Shown here: piece after piece, positions 10,643 to 21,210 of the stretch
How positions within the stretch are numbered: the first letter of the stretch is position 1
Layout: each line of letters starts with the position of its first letter
NCBI GenBank assembly: GCA_036924285.1
Contig: JAYKYS010000019.1
Location: 372,001-436,000, forward strand
From: Asterella californica
Lineage: Eukaryota > Streptophyta > Marchantiopsida > Marchantiales > Aytoniaceae
DNA: 64,000 bases
Direction of reading: 5' to 3'
Notes under the pieces: generated by a model
The model's database searches: none
Seen by the model: the letters and a program-made list of their open reading frames with translations, nothing else
What the model was told of the DNA's origin: nothing
Translations under genes and position numbers: made by a program

Positions 10643-12664
10643 TATCGTGTCGGATATTTTGTGCGTGAAGGATGTCCAGGAAAACGCGAGGTTCCTGGCT
10701 GTGGAGATGCTGTGTGCCAAACAAAGACAAGACAGAGAAGAACAACCACGAAAAGAAATGCTGCGATATATACCACTCTGAAAGTATGTACACTATCGAT
10801 TCTTTCTCCAAACAGCACAAAACTGAGAAAAAGACCAGAGCGGTCTGTAACCTACTTCAGAAGCCCTAAAACAAACCCCTGAAACGCAACCCTAGTCTGA
10901 AATCGCCAAAGCGTAGCTCAAAGCAAGAGGAACTTCTCTTTGCTAACAACAAGAGCCACAACAGTATCATGCGATCCAAACCCAAGTCCAAACCACATAC
11001 ACACACTAGCTCTTGGCTAAAGCTAGCTACCACAAGCCATACACAACCAACTAAGTCCTTAACGAACTCAAAAGGACGAAACCTGTAGCGAAGGAACCGA
11101 AAAAAGACCTATCTGGGAACTTTCTCCTTTCGCCAAACGATCTTCAAATGTTGATAGGGTCTCCTTCCCTGACTCCGTTGACCCAAGAAACCTTCAGATC
11201 CGACTCCCGATAGTCGAGATATCGCCAATTTTTGGTCGCAGGTGACCGAACCTTCAAAAACTCCTCCCTGCGGCTTAAAACCGCTCACACCGCACAAACG
11301 GATCTTCTAAACTGATATCCGTCTTCGCTGGTAGGTAGATCTGGCTACCCTGAACCCAACAAGACTCCAAACAAGCCGTTTGGAGTTCCCCTTGCAAAAC
11401 TACTCGAGAAATTTGGTCGCAGGCTACAAAAAACTGACGTAAATCGGCTCCCTGCGGCTCAAATTTGCTCACCACACCCAAACCAACAATCCAATTCACT
11501 TACAGTCTTCTCCTATGCGTACATGAGGACTCCCTGATCGCGTAGGCACCAAGAACGAAGAGCTTGGCTCACCGATCGCGAAGAACAATCCAATCTCAGG
11601 TCGCAGGCGATGAAAACCTGACGCAAGCGCTTCCCTGCGAGCCAATTTCTCTCACAACTCTCAAACCGCCCGATAAAACTTTGTATCGTCTTCAATTTCC
11701 TGAAGAACTCGTTGTTCTGATCCCGATGGATCCAAGGACAGCAAGTTTGGACTCCGGAACGGCCCGAACAGTCCAACTCTCCTTCACAGGTAACTGAAAA
11801 TCCCAATTCTGCTCCATGCGTCTCAATTTCTCCCAGAACACAACCCCCTGATCCGTCTCTTCAAGAACCGTCTTAACCTGTGCGTAGCCTGCACAGATCT
11901 GAACCCGATGACACCTTGCGCGCGTGTATTGGACTTCCCAATTCTTCAAAACATCCACCGACAAGTCGCAGGAACAAGCAAGCCCCTTAAGCAGCCCCTT
12001 GCAACAGTCTGTACGTACGAAGTTCAACCCTCAATAATAAGAAGCATGCCCCTTGCGTCTTTGATATAACGCCTGAAGCCCTAAATACCCAATCAGCAAG
12101 TAACTAAGGGTCTAGCTTGATTTTGTCTTTTTTCGAATCGCATAACTTCTTCTCTGGATGTCCAAACGAAATGAACAAGATGCCCATGGAAAGCTTACAA
12201 CGAGCTCTATCCATCTATGCGATAAAAGTAAAGATCCGAAGTTGCGCCAAAAGCTCGTCAGCTGGGGCCTAGCTTGTTTTCTCCATCTTTCGAGTCCTGT
12301 AACTTCTTCACTATGCGTCCAAACGAAGTAGACAAAGTGCATATGGAATGCTGACAAGGAGCTCTATCCACTGGTGCGATAAAAACGAAGATCCGAAGTG
12401 GTGCCAAAAACCCGTAAGCTGGGGCCTAGCTTATTTTCTCCATCTTTCGAGTCCTGTAACTTCTCCACTAGGCGCCCAAATGAAGTAGACAAGATGCCTA
12501 TGGAAAGCTGACAAGGAGCTCTACCCATCTATGCGATGAAAATGGAGATCTGAGATTGTGCCAAAATCCGTAAGCTGGGGCCTAGCTTGTCTTCTCATGA
12601 GTGTCTTTGGAGCGACAAGCATCGAAGTTTGAATTTCAGGTAGGAGCCGGTCCACGTCACGACA
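10643..12664 (-). mobile_element. Solo LTR of a B-like gypsy family inside D1
   Basis: D2 reads GGGATGCGTGCAAG without a break (25806-25819). D1 has 2022 bp inserted with GCGT on both sides (10639-10642 and 12665-12668). On the minus strand it starts TGTCGTGACG, like gypsy B's LTR start TGTCGTGATG, and ends ...CACGATA, one base off the expected CACGACA. It has no coding content. It includes three 157-bp tandem units at its right end. LTR recombination after insertion is the simplest origin. Confidence 0.75.
12112..12588. repeat. 157-bp tandem repeat, three units, within the solo LTR
   Basis: The word CTAGCTT recurs at 12112, 12269, 12426 and 12582 (periods 157, 157, 156), and each unit carries the same TTCGA..C.TAACTTCTTC and GAGCTCTA(T/C)CCA words. 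The 'TAACT.CTTC...GAGCTCTAT' pattern also appears once in gypsy B's LTR (about 4950-5020), supporting a shared LTR ancestry. Confidence 0.85.
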
Positions 12665-12920
12665 GCGTGCAAGTACTTATGGACTTGTTTAAGGTAGTAG
12701 GAGACCTTCTCCCACGTTCCTAGAAGAGTGGTAGGGCGACCCCATAGTATTAGGGGCAAGCTATAGTTGTGGTAGTGTTTGTCTATACCGTAGAGACGCG
12801 TATGTAGGCAGTTGGTGGTAGTTGTCTTGGGTGAGCTAGTAGAGCTACCACGTGGATGTTTTTGGAGCTACTAGAGGTGTGGACATCTAGTTAGTGACCT
12901 CCAGTGTCAGTTACGACAGT

Positions 12921-12936
12921 TGGTGACCATATATTG
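12921..12936 (+). other. Candidate primer-binding site of D1
   Basis: TGGTGACCATATATTG begins 2 nt after a CGACA that would end U5 at 12918. D2 has the same block at 26066 after ACTACA. The 2-nt gap matches gypsy B's layout. I do not recognise the tRNA, and the site also forms an inverted repeat with TGGTCACC 20 bp downstream. Confidence 0.4.
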
Positions 12937-13438
12937 TGCATGTGGTCACCGACGAGGAGACGTCAGTCCGGGTGGGGCTGGGTTTCTCTTTATGTGAATG
13001 TTTGAGTGTGGAGGGTTATCGTTTGGACTTCTTGTGGTTGGAACCCCTCCATATTCTGCTTCTTGTTTGTGCGCCGCGTTTGCTTATGTTGGCGCTTGAT
13101 TTCCGGAGTGAGTTCACTCCAGTGTGCTGCCGGTAGTGAGGCTGGAGTTGCGGACCAGTCAGACTACCTTTGTCTCTCTCACGGTGCGGTTGGAGTGACG
13201 ACCAACAGACCGTGAGAGGCTGCCTGTGGTGATGGCAGGTACATGTTGCCCTTACCTTGACCGTCCTAGTAGGGGATAGGTGAGCTCAGTAGGAGCGGGG
13301 TTAGGCAAGTGGTGGTTACGGTGGTGACGGAGATTGCGACATTCCAGTTGGGGAGTGTGTTAGCGAGATTCTCTCATCACGGAGTTCTCGGGAGGTTCTG
13401 GTGAGGACTTCTCGGACAGTGGGTATACACGGAGTGGG

Positions 13439-16400
13439 GTGAGGTACCGACTACCTACACCATTGCCGTCGGTTGTTCCAGAGGACGAGTCAGACGCAGA
13501 CAGTGCGTTTTCTGGTGGTGAGTCTAGTGTCGCAACACCGTTGTTGTGGGACATGGACGAGATCTATGAGGCCACGAAGGGGCCTCGACGTTACTCGGGT
13601 ACAGTTGGTACCATTGAGCTGGATGACTTCATCCAGGAGTTCGACAGTTGGTGCGATCTGCAGCAGATGCGGAACCCACAGCTGTTTACACCCTTCATGG
13701 CGTGGAAGGGTTTGTTCCAGCACTTGGAGGGATCGCCGATGGACGATTATCATGAGTTCAGGCGAGATTACAGTATTGAGATCGAGTTGTGGAGACAACA
13801 TTGGTCTCCCAACTACGTTTCTATCACTACTGGTGCAGTTTCGAGAGGCGTAGCACCTGCGAGTTCGGGTGCCAGTAGCAGTGGTACAACCGCAGGTGGT
13901 GGAGTACCTACTACCAGCGGTGCGTCCACAGGTAGTGGAGCGGATGGTAGTGTGAGCGGGATACCACCAGGGTTTAACCTTGTGGTTCAGTTCTTCCAAT
14001 GTTTGAGGAAGAACTATCAGGGTGTGCGGACCGACAAGTTGAGGAGTCTGCAGGAGTTCCAGCGGAAGACTGGAGAGAGCCTACGCGAGGCGTTTACTCG
14101 CATGAGGCGGTTGATCAGCGTTACCCAAGGGGTGACGGAAGCACAGGCAGTCCAGATCTGGTATGGGATACTAGACCGGGAGCTGCGTAGGAGAGTTAGA
14201 GATGCTACTCTTCTTAGAGATACCGCTCCGACGTTGGCGGTTGTCTTCAGTCTGGCTGAGCGGATTGAGCTCAACATGGTGGAGGAGAGGGTGGTGGTTG
14301 TTGGGTTCAGCAAGGAGACACCACATGGAGCGACCACCTCTTCTCGAGGATCACAGGCTACGCAATAGCGTGGTGGTGGTGGTGGTAAGGATCGTGCAGA
14401 GCAGTCACGATCGCAGGGAGGTGTAGGAGGATCTGGTGGGCAGAAGCCCATGCCGTCCTTCGCTAGTCAGCAGCAAGCGGGTCCTTGCTGGACGTGTGAT
14501 GGTCCTCATCAGCAGAGGGACTGTCCACAGAGGAGAGGTTATGAGACGTCAGAGACATCAGGGACGTCTCCAGCAGTACCTAGGCAATGTGAGCATTGCG
14601 GACGACCTGGTCACAGTAGTGACCGTTGTTTTGATCTCCATCCCGAGTTGCGGCAAGAGAAGGCTGATCGTGGACGAGGCGGAGGAGCTCAGGGAGGCCG
14701 TGGTGGTCGAGCTGGAGGTAGAGGTCCAGCACCTGGGAGAGGACCGGTCAGTCCACCGCCTGCTACGACGTCAGAAGCAGGTATGGTTGCTCGGATTGAG
14801 CAGTTGGAGCAGAGGATAGCTAGTATGGCTGTGGCTCAGCGAAGGTCAGGTGGAACAGAGGCTTCCACGTCTTATGGAGGAGAAGGAGGTGACTTCGACT
14901 TCATGGCTGGTGTGGCGCAGATTGAGGCATCTACGGCAGTGACTAGAGGTGCAGTACGTGCCTCTGAGCCACGAGGGGCATCAGTGGAGTTGGATCCACA
15001 AAGCGGGGAGGCTGGTAGACAGGCTAGGCTTCCCCAGTCGTTCACGTTATCGGAGGCATTGAGGACCACATCTATGGTTCCTAAACGGCCTACTGATGGT
15101 GCAATAGAGTTGGAGACATCGACATCCAGGAGTGGGTGTGATGTGAGTCCACCTTCGACGTCTGTGGATGCGACGTCGAACCCGATGTTGAAGACGGCTA
15201 CAGCAGTTTTGCGAGCCTCACTATTCTCAGCCACGGATATGAGAGCATTGGGAGTCAACTTGGCTCCAGTGTTCCAGTTGGCGGCCACGCTCAGTGAGAG
15301 CGAGGATGTAGTTACCTCTAGTGCTGAAGTAGTTCAGCGAGAGGCGGTAGACGTGCCCATGGAGTCGAGGATCAGGACAGCTACCAGTGGTACTTGGCAA
15401 GCGGCGGCTGCTAGGTTAGATGAGTTACCAGCTAGGCCGGTGATTGACCGTGCTGGTTTGGCACCAGGTGTGGTGTTGTTGGACAACAGAAGTGGTATCT
15501 TCTGTTTGGTGGCACCTTCAGGGAAAGTGTATCGACCTCAGAAGGTCTTGTTAGACTCTGGAGCCCAACCGTTGATGTTAGGAAAGGCGGCGTGTATTGG
15601 TTTGGGTCTGAAGAAGTCCGAGATAGAGAGATGTCCATTCCAGTTGCAGACATCTCTAGGGGGATCAGGAGGTACGGCTCTACACATGACACGTGAGATG
15701 TTGACGGTGAGAGTTCGGCCAGATCACCCCACGGATGGCTCTATGGTGAAGGCCAAGGCCATCGTTACAGCCGCAGAGTCTTATGATGTATTGGTGGGAG
15801 GTGCTGTGTTGTACCCTATGGGGTTCGTGATTGACTATTGGGCAGAGACAGCATCTTACAGACCAGGTTGGCAGTCCGGTGAGGGACGAGTGAGCCGCTT
15901 ACCAGTGCGGTTCAATGCTAGAGTTGGGACGACGGAGCCTACATCAGGAACGATGGCATCCGTTGCAGGGTTCAGTTCGATCATCACTTGGCCGGACGAG
16001 TTGTTGGAGGGTAATGCCCATGCGGAGGATACTCCGATCTATGAGGAGGTGGAGGACATGCCTAGCATGTCTACGTTAGTACCATCTGCCTTGGATGTTC
16101 CACTCTGGAGTTCGAGTGGAGAGTTGCAGCAGTATGCTGATCAGTTGGTGCAGCAGGCTTGGAGTGAAGCTTTTGTACCACCAATAGAGGAACAAAGGGT
16201 TGTTCCTGCTACTGGCCTTGTGACCTTATCACCGTTGGATACGACTCCCATTGTGTGGCAGTAACCAGAGGAGGGTGTATGTGTGCTGGAGCTGTTTGGA
16301 GGGATCAGCACAGGTTTGATTGCGGTATTGCAGGCAGGTATACAAGTACAGCGATACTTGTATGTGGAGAGAGATGAGATTGCGAGACGCATCTCATTGC

Positions 16401-17476
16401 GACATGTGGCACGTTTGGTGCAGAGATATCCTGAGTTGTTGCCCATATCAGCTGTTAGAGGATACCAGCAAGCATTACCGTCGGATATTTCGCTACTGGG
16501 GGCGCAAGATCTTACGTTTGTGGGCACCATTCACTTGGTGATAGCCTGATGGCCATGTCAAGGTCACACGCGTGCAGGGAGAGGTCAGGTTTACATGACC
16601 CGCGGATCTAGGATGTTCTGAGAGATGTTACGGATCCTACGACGTCTCCAGATGCATCAGGTAAATTCTCCAGCGTACATCTTGGACAACGTTCCTTTGT
16701 TGGGTGATGCTCGTACACAGATGATGGCGAGTGTGCACCAAGTGCGGTCTTGGGTTGGACCAGCAGTGTTGTTGGATGCAGCGAGAGTGGGATCTCGTGC
16801 ACATCGTCCACGGTTGTGGTGGACGAACTTGTTACCGAGAGAGGTGCTTAAGCGCGCACACGATGGAGTGAGACGACCAGCGCACCTCACGGTTGATAGC
16901 ATCTTGGATGCAAGACGACGATCTCAAGTAGTGAGAGTCGTCGATAGGTCACCCATGGCAGTGGTGAACCTAGTGGGACGACCCATGATAGCATTACTCA
17001 CTTTGGTAAGCTTTCCAGCGTCACATGCTTACAGAGATGGAGGACATGGGCTTGTGTGGGATGCTCAATTACGGCAGTTGGTGGAGCCCAATGCCGATGA
17101 GAGAGAGCGAGCGATGGGTTTCACTACGGGTACGACGGCAGTAGCTTCGGTGTCGGAGGCTTCACGTCGTCAAGTATTGGGTCAAGCAATGGACTTGAAT
17201 TGCTTGACATGGATTGTTAGCCTTGGATTGGCTGAGCAGCGTCGGATGCGATCGACGGGTGTTACTGCTCGAGCACTCTTGAGCTCTTTGCCTACCGGGT
17301 CGATGGAGGCAAAGGCTGGGGGCGAGGCACGTGGAGTTCGTCATCCTTGGACATCATGGGATTTCATAGGAGAGAGTGTGGAGTTTGCAGCTAGAACTGC
17401 AGAAGTTTTACACACAGTAGCGGTGGAGGTTGTTGGTGGTGAGCAGAAGGAAACTGCTCCAGAGGCTGCAAGATAG
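13439..17476 (+). pseudogene. D1 gag-protease-methyltransferase polyprotein, broken
   Basis: Same frame and order as the open D2 copy: Gag, two CCHC-type knuckles (about 14486-14630), protease LLDSGAQPL (about 15550), C5-methyltransferase (16262-17240). Stops at 14366 (CAG in D2), 16262 (TAT in D2), 16547 (GGA in D2, inside the GWPC motif) and 16619 (TGG in D2) interrupt it. A one-base loss near 16589 is restored by a one-base gain near 16603. The methyltransferase is therefore cut just before its catalytic Pro-Cys. The frame ends at the natural TAG at 17474. Confidence 0.9.
16262..17240 (+). pseudogene. D1 cytosine-C5 DNA methyltransferase domain, inactivated
   Basis: Motif I (LELFGGISTG) at about 16285, a nonsense codon replacing the Gly of GWPC at 16547-16549 (the WPC that follows is intact), motif VI now DNV in place of ENV (about 16687), and HRPRLWW (about 16803). 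Besides the stops, the Glu-to-Asp change in ENV would itself damage catalysis, because that Glu contacts the target cytosine ring in this family. Confidence 0.85.
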
Positions 17477-17482
17477 CAGTCA
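17474..17482 (+). promoter_or_regulatory. Leaky-stop readthrough context in D1
   Basis: TAG CAG TCA matches the TMV-type readthrough consensus UAG CAR YYA. The same frame continues into pol. It is identical in D2 at 30612-30620, so the signal is shared by both copies. Confidence 0.7.
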
Positions 17483-20400
17483 ACGACTTCGTCTTCTACC
17501 TCTAGCATGGTGACAGAGGATACTTAGGAGCTGGAGATCGGACCCAAGCTTATAGGAGAGGAGAGACGAAGAGTCCAAAGATTCCTGAAGAGCTACAAGA
17601 ATTGTTTTGCTTTCAGTATGAAGGATTTGGGTACCTTGAAGGGACCTGGTATACGGATCGACTTGGCTAATGACACGCCAATCTTTCGACGTCCTTACAG
17701 ATACAGTGACATGGAGAGAGCCTTGATCTAGAGTCGGACTCAAGACTTGTTGGAAGCTGGGTTGGTGGAGATGTCGCATGGAGAATATGCATCTGCCACA
17801 GTTATGCCAGCCAAGAAGGATATGTATGGCAACTACACGGATAGGCGGATGTGTGGAGACTACCGTCTTATCAATCGGCAGACGAAGTCCGATAAGTATG
17901 CCATGCCGACACCTGAGGAGATCTTTGATGCAGTGGGGCATGTGAAGGTCTTCAGTACTTTGGATCTTCGAGCAGGGTATCATCAGTTGCCAGTGAGAGA
18001 AGAAGATAAGTCCAAGACAGCATTCTGGGGAATTGACTCTCACGGCAAGGATTGTTTGTATCAGTGGCGGTTCTTACCATTTGGGTTGAAGAACGCCCCT
18101 GCTGAGTTCCAAAGGGTGATGGACAGAATCCTAGCAGGATTGGATTTTGTCAGATGTTATATTGACGACATCTTAGTCTATAGTGCTGCAGTGGAAGAGC
18201 ACGAGAGACACTTACGGGATGTGTTTGAGCGGTTGAGAGCTCATGGGTTGAAGTTACACCCTGGGAAGTGTAAGTTCTTCCAGGAGTTGGTAGAGTATCT
18301 GGGCCACACCATCTATCCAGGTGGATTGGGTGTTCAACAGACGAAGGTTGAGGCTATTGCACGTATCCCACGCCCCACAGATGTGAGTCGAGTTCGAGCA
18401 TTTGTTGGTTTGGTGAACTTCTATCGTCGATACGTGAAAGGGTTTAGTGCAATTGCGAAGCCGTTGACCAAGTTGATGAAGGTGGACCAGGAGTGGCAGT
18501 GGGGAGATGAGCAGGAGCGAGCTTTCATAGAGCTCAAGGATAGGTTGACATCTGCTCCCATCTTGAGGAGACCCGTTAGGGGGCGTCCTTTCCAACTGCA
18601 TACCGATTGGAGTATGTTGGGACTTGGAGCAGTGCTGACTCAGCATGATGATGAGAAAAAGGAGTTCGTGGTGGCGTATGCCAGTCGCTCCAACAATTCA
18701 ACGGAGGCGAGGTATAGTTCGTATGAGGGAGAGTGTTTGGCGGCAGTGTGGGCTGTTGCACACTTTCGATGTTATCTGTTTGGGAACCCCTTTACTCTCA
18801 TCACTGATCACCAGCCGCTCAAGTGGTTGATGGAGTCCGACAAGCTTACAGGGAAGCTTGCACGATGGGCTCTGATCTTACAGGAGTATGACTTCTAGGT
18901 AGTACATAGACCTGGAGTTGCAAACCTAGATGCCGACGGGTTGAGTCGCAACCCGTGCACGAGTCAGCAGGATCAGACTGGGGCTTGTTGGCATGACGAG
19001 GTTGATGAGGAGATAGTGCCAGGGTGGCATGCATCTGCCTTTCTTTGTGTGTTGGCCATGAACTCTAGTATGGAGGGCCAAGTCGTATCTTTCTCTGGTC
19101 AGAGAGTAGATGATGAGTCTCCAGATCCTGAGGATGGAGATGGTGTTTCAGACCAGCGAGATATCCATGATGATGTTACCGTGATGGAGTATCTACGTAC
19201 TGGTGTGATAGTAGGCACAGTAAGTGCCAAGGAGCGAGATCGTGTCCTTCAACGAGCGAAGAGATTTCGACGAGAAGGACGACATGTACTTCGAGTGTGG
19301 GGTGATGGGAGCGTACGGATAGTGCCACATCCATCCCAAAGGGCACAGTTAGTACGACATGCCCATGAGGAGTTGGGACATTTTGGAGTGAAGCGTACGC
19401 ATAGCTTACTCCAAGGACAGTATTGGTGGCGTGGTATGCACATCGATGTGCAACAGTTTGTCGCACGATGTGTGGTTTGTGATCGAGTACGAGCATCGTT
19501 TAATGCTCCTACTCCACAGTTACACCCCTTACCGATTATGGGGTTGGGTTACCGTTGGAGTTTGGATTTTGCGGGACCCTTACCGTTGACCGTACGTCAC
19601 CACCGGTATGTGTTGGTGATGGTGGAGCACTTCTCCAAGTGGATTGAGTTGGTGGCATTACCAGACAAGGCGAGTGAAGGGACAGCGTACGCGTTCTTAG
19701 ATCGAGTGCTGAGTCGTTTCGGAGCACCAGCTGAAGTGCTGACAGACCAAGGTACAGAGTTCCTTGGTGAGTTTCAGGCCTTGTGTGATCAGGCGCTGAT
19801 TGATCATCGGACTACATCTCGAGATCATCCTGAGGCGGATGGTTTGGCGGAGAGGGTAGTTCAGACGATGAAGAGAGGATTGCGCAAGTATGGCTTGGAG
19901 AAGCGCCACTTGGGAGACTGGGATGTGCAGTTACCATGGTTGGCTATGGGCTACCGTTTTAGCCGACAAGCGTCTTTGGCTTCCTTCTCACCGTATTTCT
20001 TATTGTATGGCCGAGATCCAGATCTACCTTCGGCCATTCGTCGTGATTCTGCTGAGGTGTTGGACCTTGATGACCCGGATATGTGGGTGAGAGCATGTTC
20101 TCAACGAGCAGAGACATTTCGGAGAGTTATGCCTATGGCTTTTGAGAACCTAGCGATTGCCCAGCATAGAGACATGTTGCGGTATGCGACTATCCGAGGA
20201 GGAGGTTATCGGCCGTCGATTCGCAGGTTTCATCCTGACGATTATATCTATCTACAGCAGACTGCACCGACGACGTTGGACGTGACCGCAAGGCGCACTA
20301 TTTTACGAGTGCGTGAGGTGTTACCTTCTGGAGTACTCATGTTAGAGGGCCGTGATGGTGTTGTGTGGAAGGACCATGTGCGTAATTGCGCGCCATGTCA

Positions 20401-20602
20401 TCTTCCCAACATTGATGGTACCGTTGACCCAAGCTTAGCAGTTGTACGCGCGGGCTTGAGGTGTATGTTGTGTGGGTCTGCTGGTGGAGCAGCCCGTATG
20501 TTGGTGTGTGATGGTTGTTCGAGAGGTTGGCACATGTCATGTTTGACTCCACCTCTCAGTGTAGTTCCTACTGGACGGTGGGTTTGTCCTCGATGTATAT
20601 AG
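17477..20602 (+). pseudogene. D1 pol (RT, RNase H, integrase, PHD), broken
   Basis: RT with YIDDIL (about 18158-18175), RNase H, integrase HHCC and D,D-35-E core, and a terminal PHD finger. Stops at 17525 (TGG in D2), 17731 (CAG in D2) and 18896 (CAG in D2) break it. From 18941 to 20602 the integrase-PHD part is open, and codon 19279 is GGA where D2 has a TGA. Confidence 0.9.
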
Positions 20603-20669
20603 CGGAGATAGTCGATTAGATCTTTGCGTGGTATGGATTGCAGACAGGCGACTAACGATGGGACAATGT

Positions 20670-20904
20670 AGCACCCGGCCTCCTGATCCGTGCACCCATG
20701 AAGGTGTGTATCACGTAGTTGGGATATGGAGCTATCTGGAGTTAGAGGGACCTAACCGCCAGTTAGAGGGACCTAACCGCCAGTTAGGGGAGCGATTGTG
20801 GTACACTTGTGTATGTGTATGACATCGTCCATGTGTTATGTGTATGTGTGGTGTACCTCTGACAGCGATGTATGTTGTGTAGCGATGTGTATGCGCACGA
20901 CAGC
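20670..20904 (+). repeat. U3-like segment of D1
   Basis: TGTAGCACCCGG, a start typical of gypsy LTRs (many begin TGTAACACCC), lies after a purine-rich GATGGGACAA. A 22-bp tandem duplication of the GTTAGAGGGACCTAACCGCC word (about 20740-20784) is present twice here and once in D2 (33877-33898). The segment ends GCGCACGACAGC against the 3' terminal repeat. Confidence 0.65.
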
Positions 20905-21210
20905 TGTCACGTCAGTTTGGACCCCTCGGCTAGGTTGACCGAGTGCAAAGTGGCGCATCCCGGTAAGACCGTTAGTGCCTTTAGGGCGAGTTGGGGAGAG
21001 CCCACTAGGGGTAAACTTCGCAGGTAGGGCTTGGAGGCCTTAGTTCTTTGAGTTGAGTCTTCAAGCTCCAGGCTATGGTGGATAGTCTAGTTGAGTGTAA
21101 CCCGGATCCTCTTCGTGTTTAGAGTGGGTTTGGCTTGACCGTTTGTGGGTAATCCTTGTTGTGGTGTTGGAGATGGTAATCTCTGTATTCAGATATGTAT
21201 GCGCACGACA
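20905..21210 (+). repeat. 3' terminal repeat of D1
   Basis: About 290 bp matching 9298-9587, then only the last 15 bp (TGTATGCGCACGACA) of the 108-bp tail that D2 carries after this repeat. An internal deletion in the tail explains the difference. Confidence 0.8.

Larger units (their letters stand above)
9298..21210 (+). mobile_element. Ty3/gypsy retrotransposon D1 with methyltransferase domain, decayed copy
   Basis: Starts TGTCACGTCAG and ends GCGCACGACA, the same termini as D2. Parts: terminal repeat 9298-9587, long leader with a nested solo LTR, gag-protease-methyltransferase frame 13439-17476, pol frame 17477-20602, U3-like segment 20670-20904, second terminal repeat 20905-21210. All coding lies in one frame, interrupted by about seven nonsense codons. 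It is inserted in gypsy B between codons for ...DSES and WRSGLM.... A clean TSD is not visible because the left junction is rearranged. Confidence 0.9.

Noticed and set aside
10301..10720. 139-codon minus-strand ORF in the D1 leader
   Set aside because: Low-complexity Ser/Arg/Pro product from a G+C-rich repeat; the matching D2 region (25451-25725) does not keep the frame beyond the repeat.
12112..12588. CRISPR array
   Set aside because: Contiguous 157-bp tandem units without unique spacers, in a plant retroelement.
9298..12918. A full 3.6-kb 5' LTR for D1
   Set aside because: The 3' end lacks the corresponding leader, and most of the length is a later solo-LTR insertion plus the 706-bp block.
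13490..14451. Minus-strand ORFs of 169 and 144 codons opposite gag, repeated in D2
   Set aside because: Antisense shadows of the Gag frame; no start context, and the composition mirrors the plus strand.
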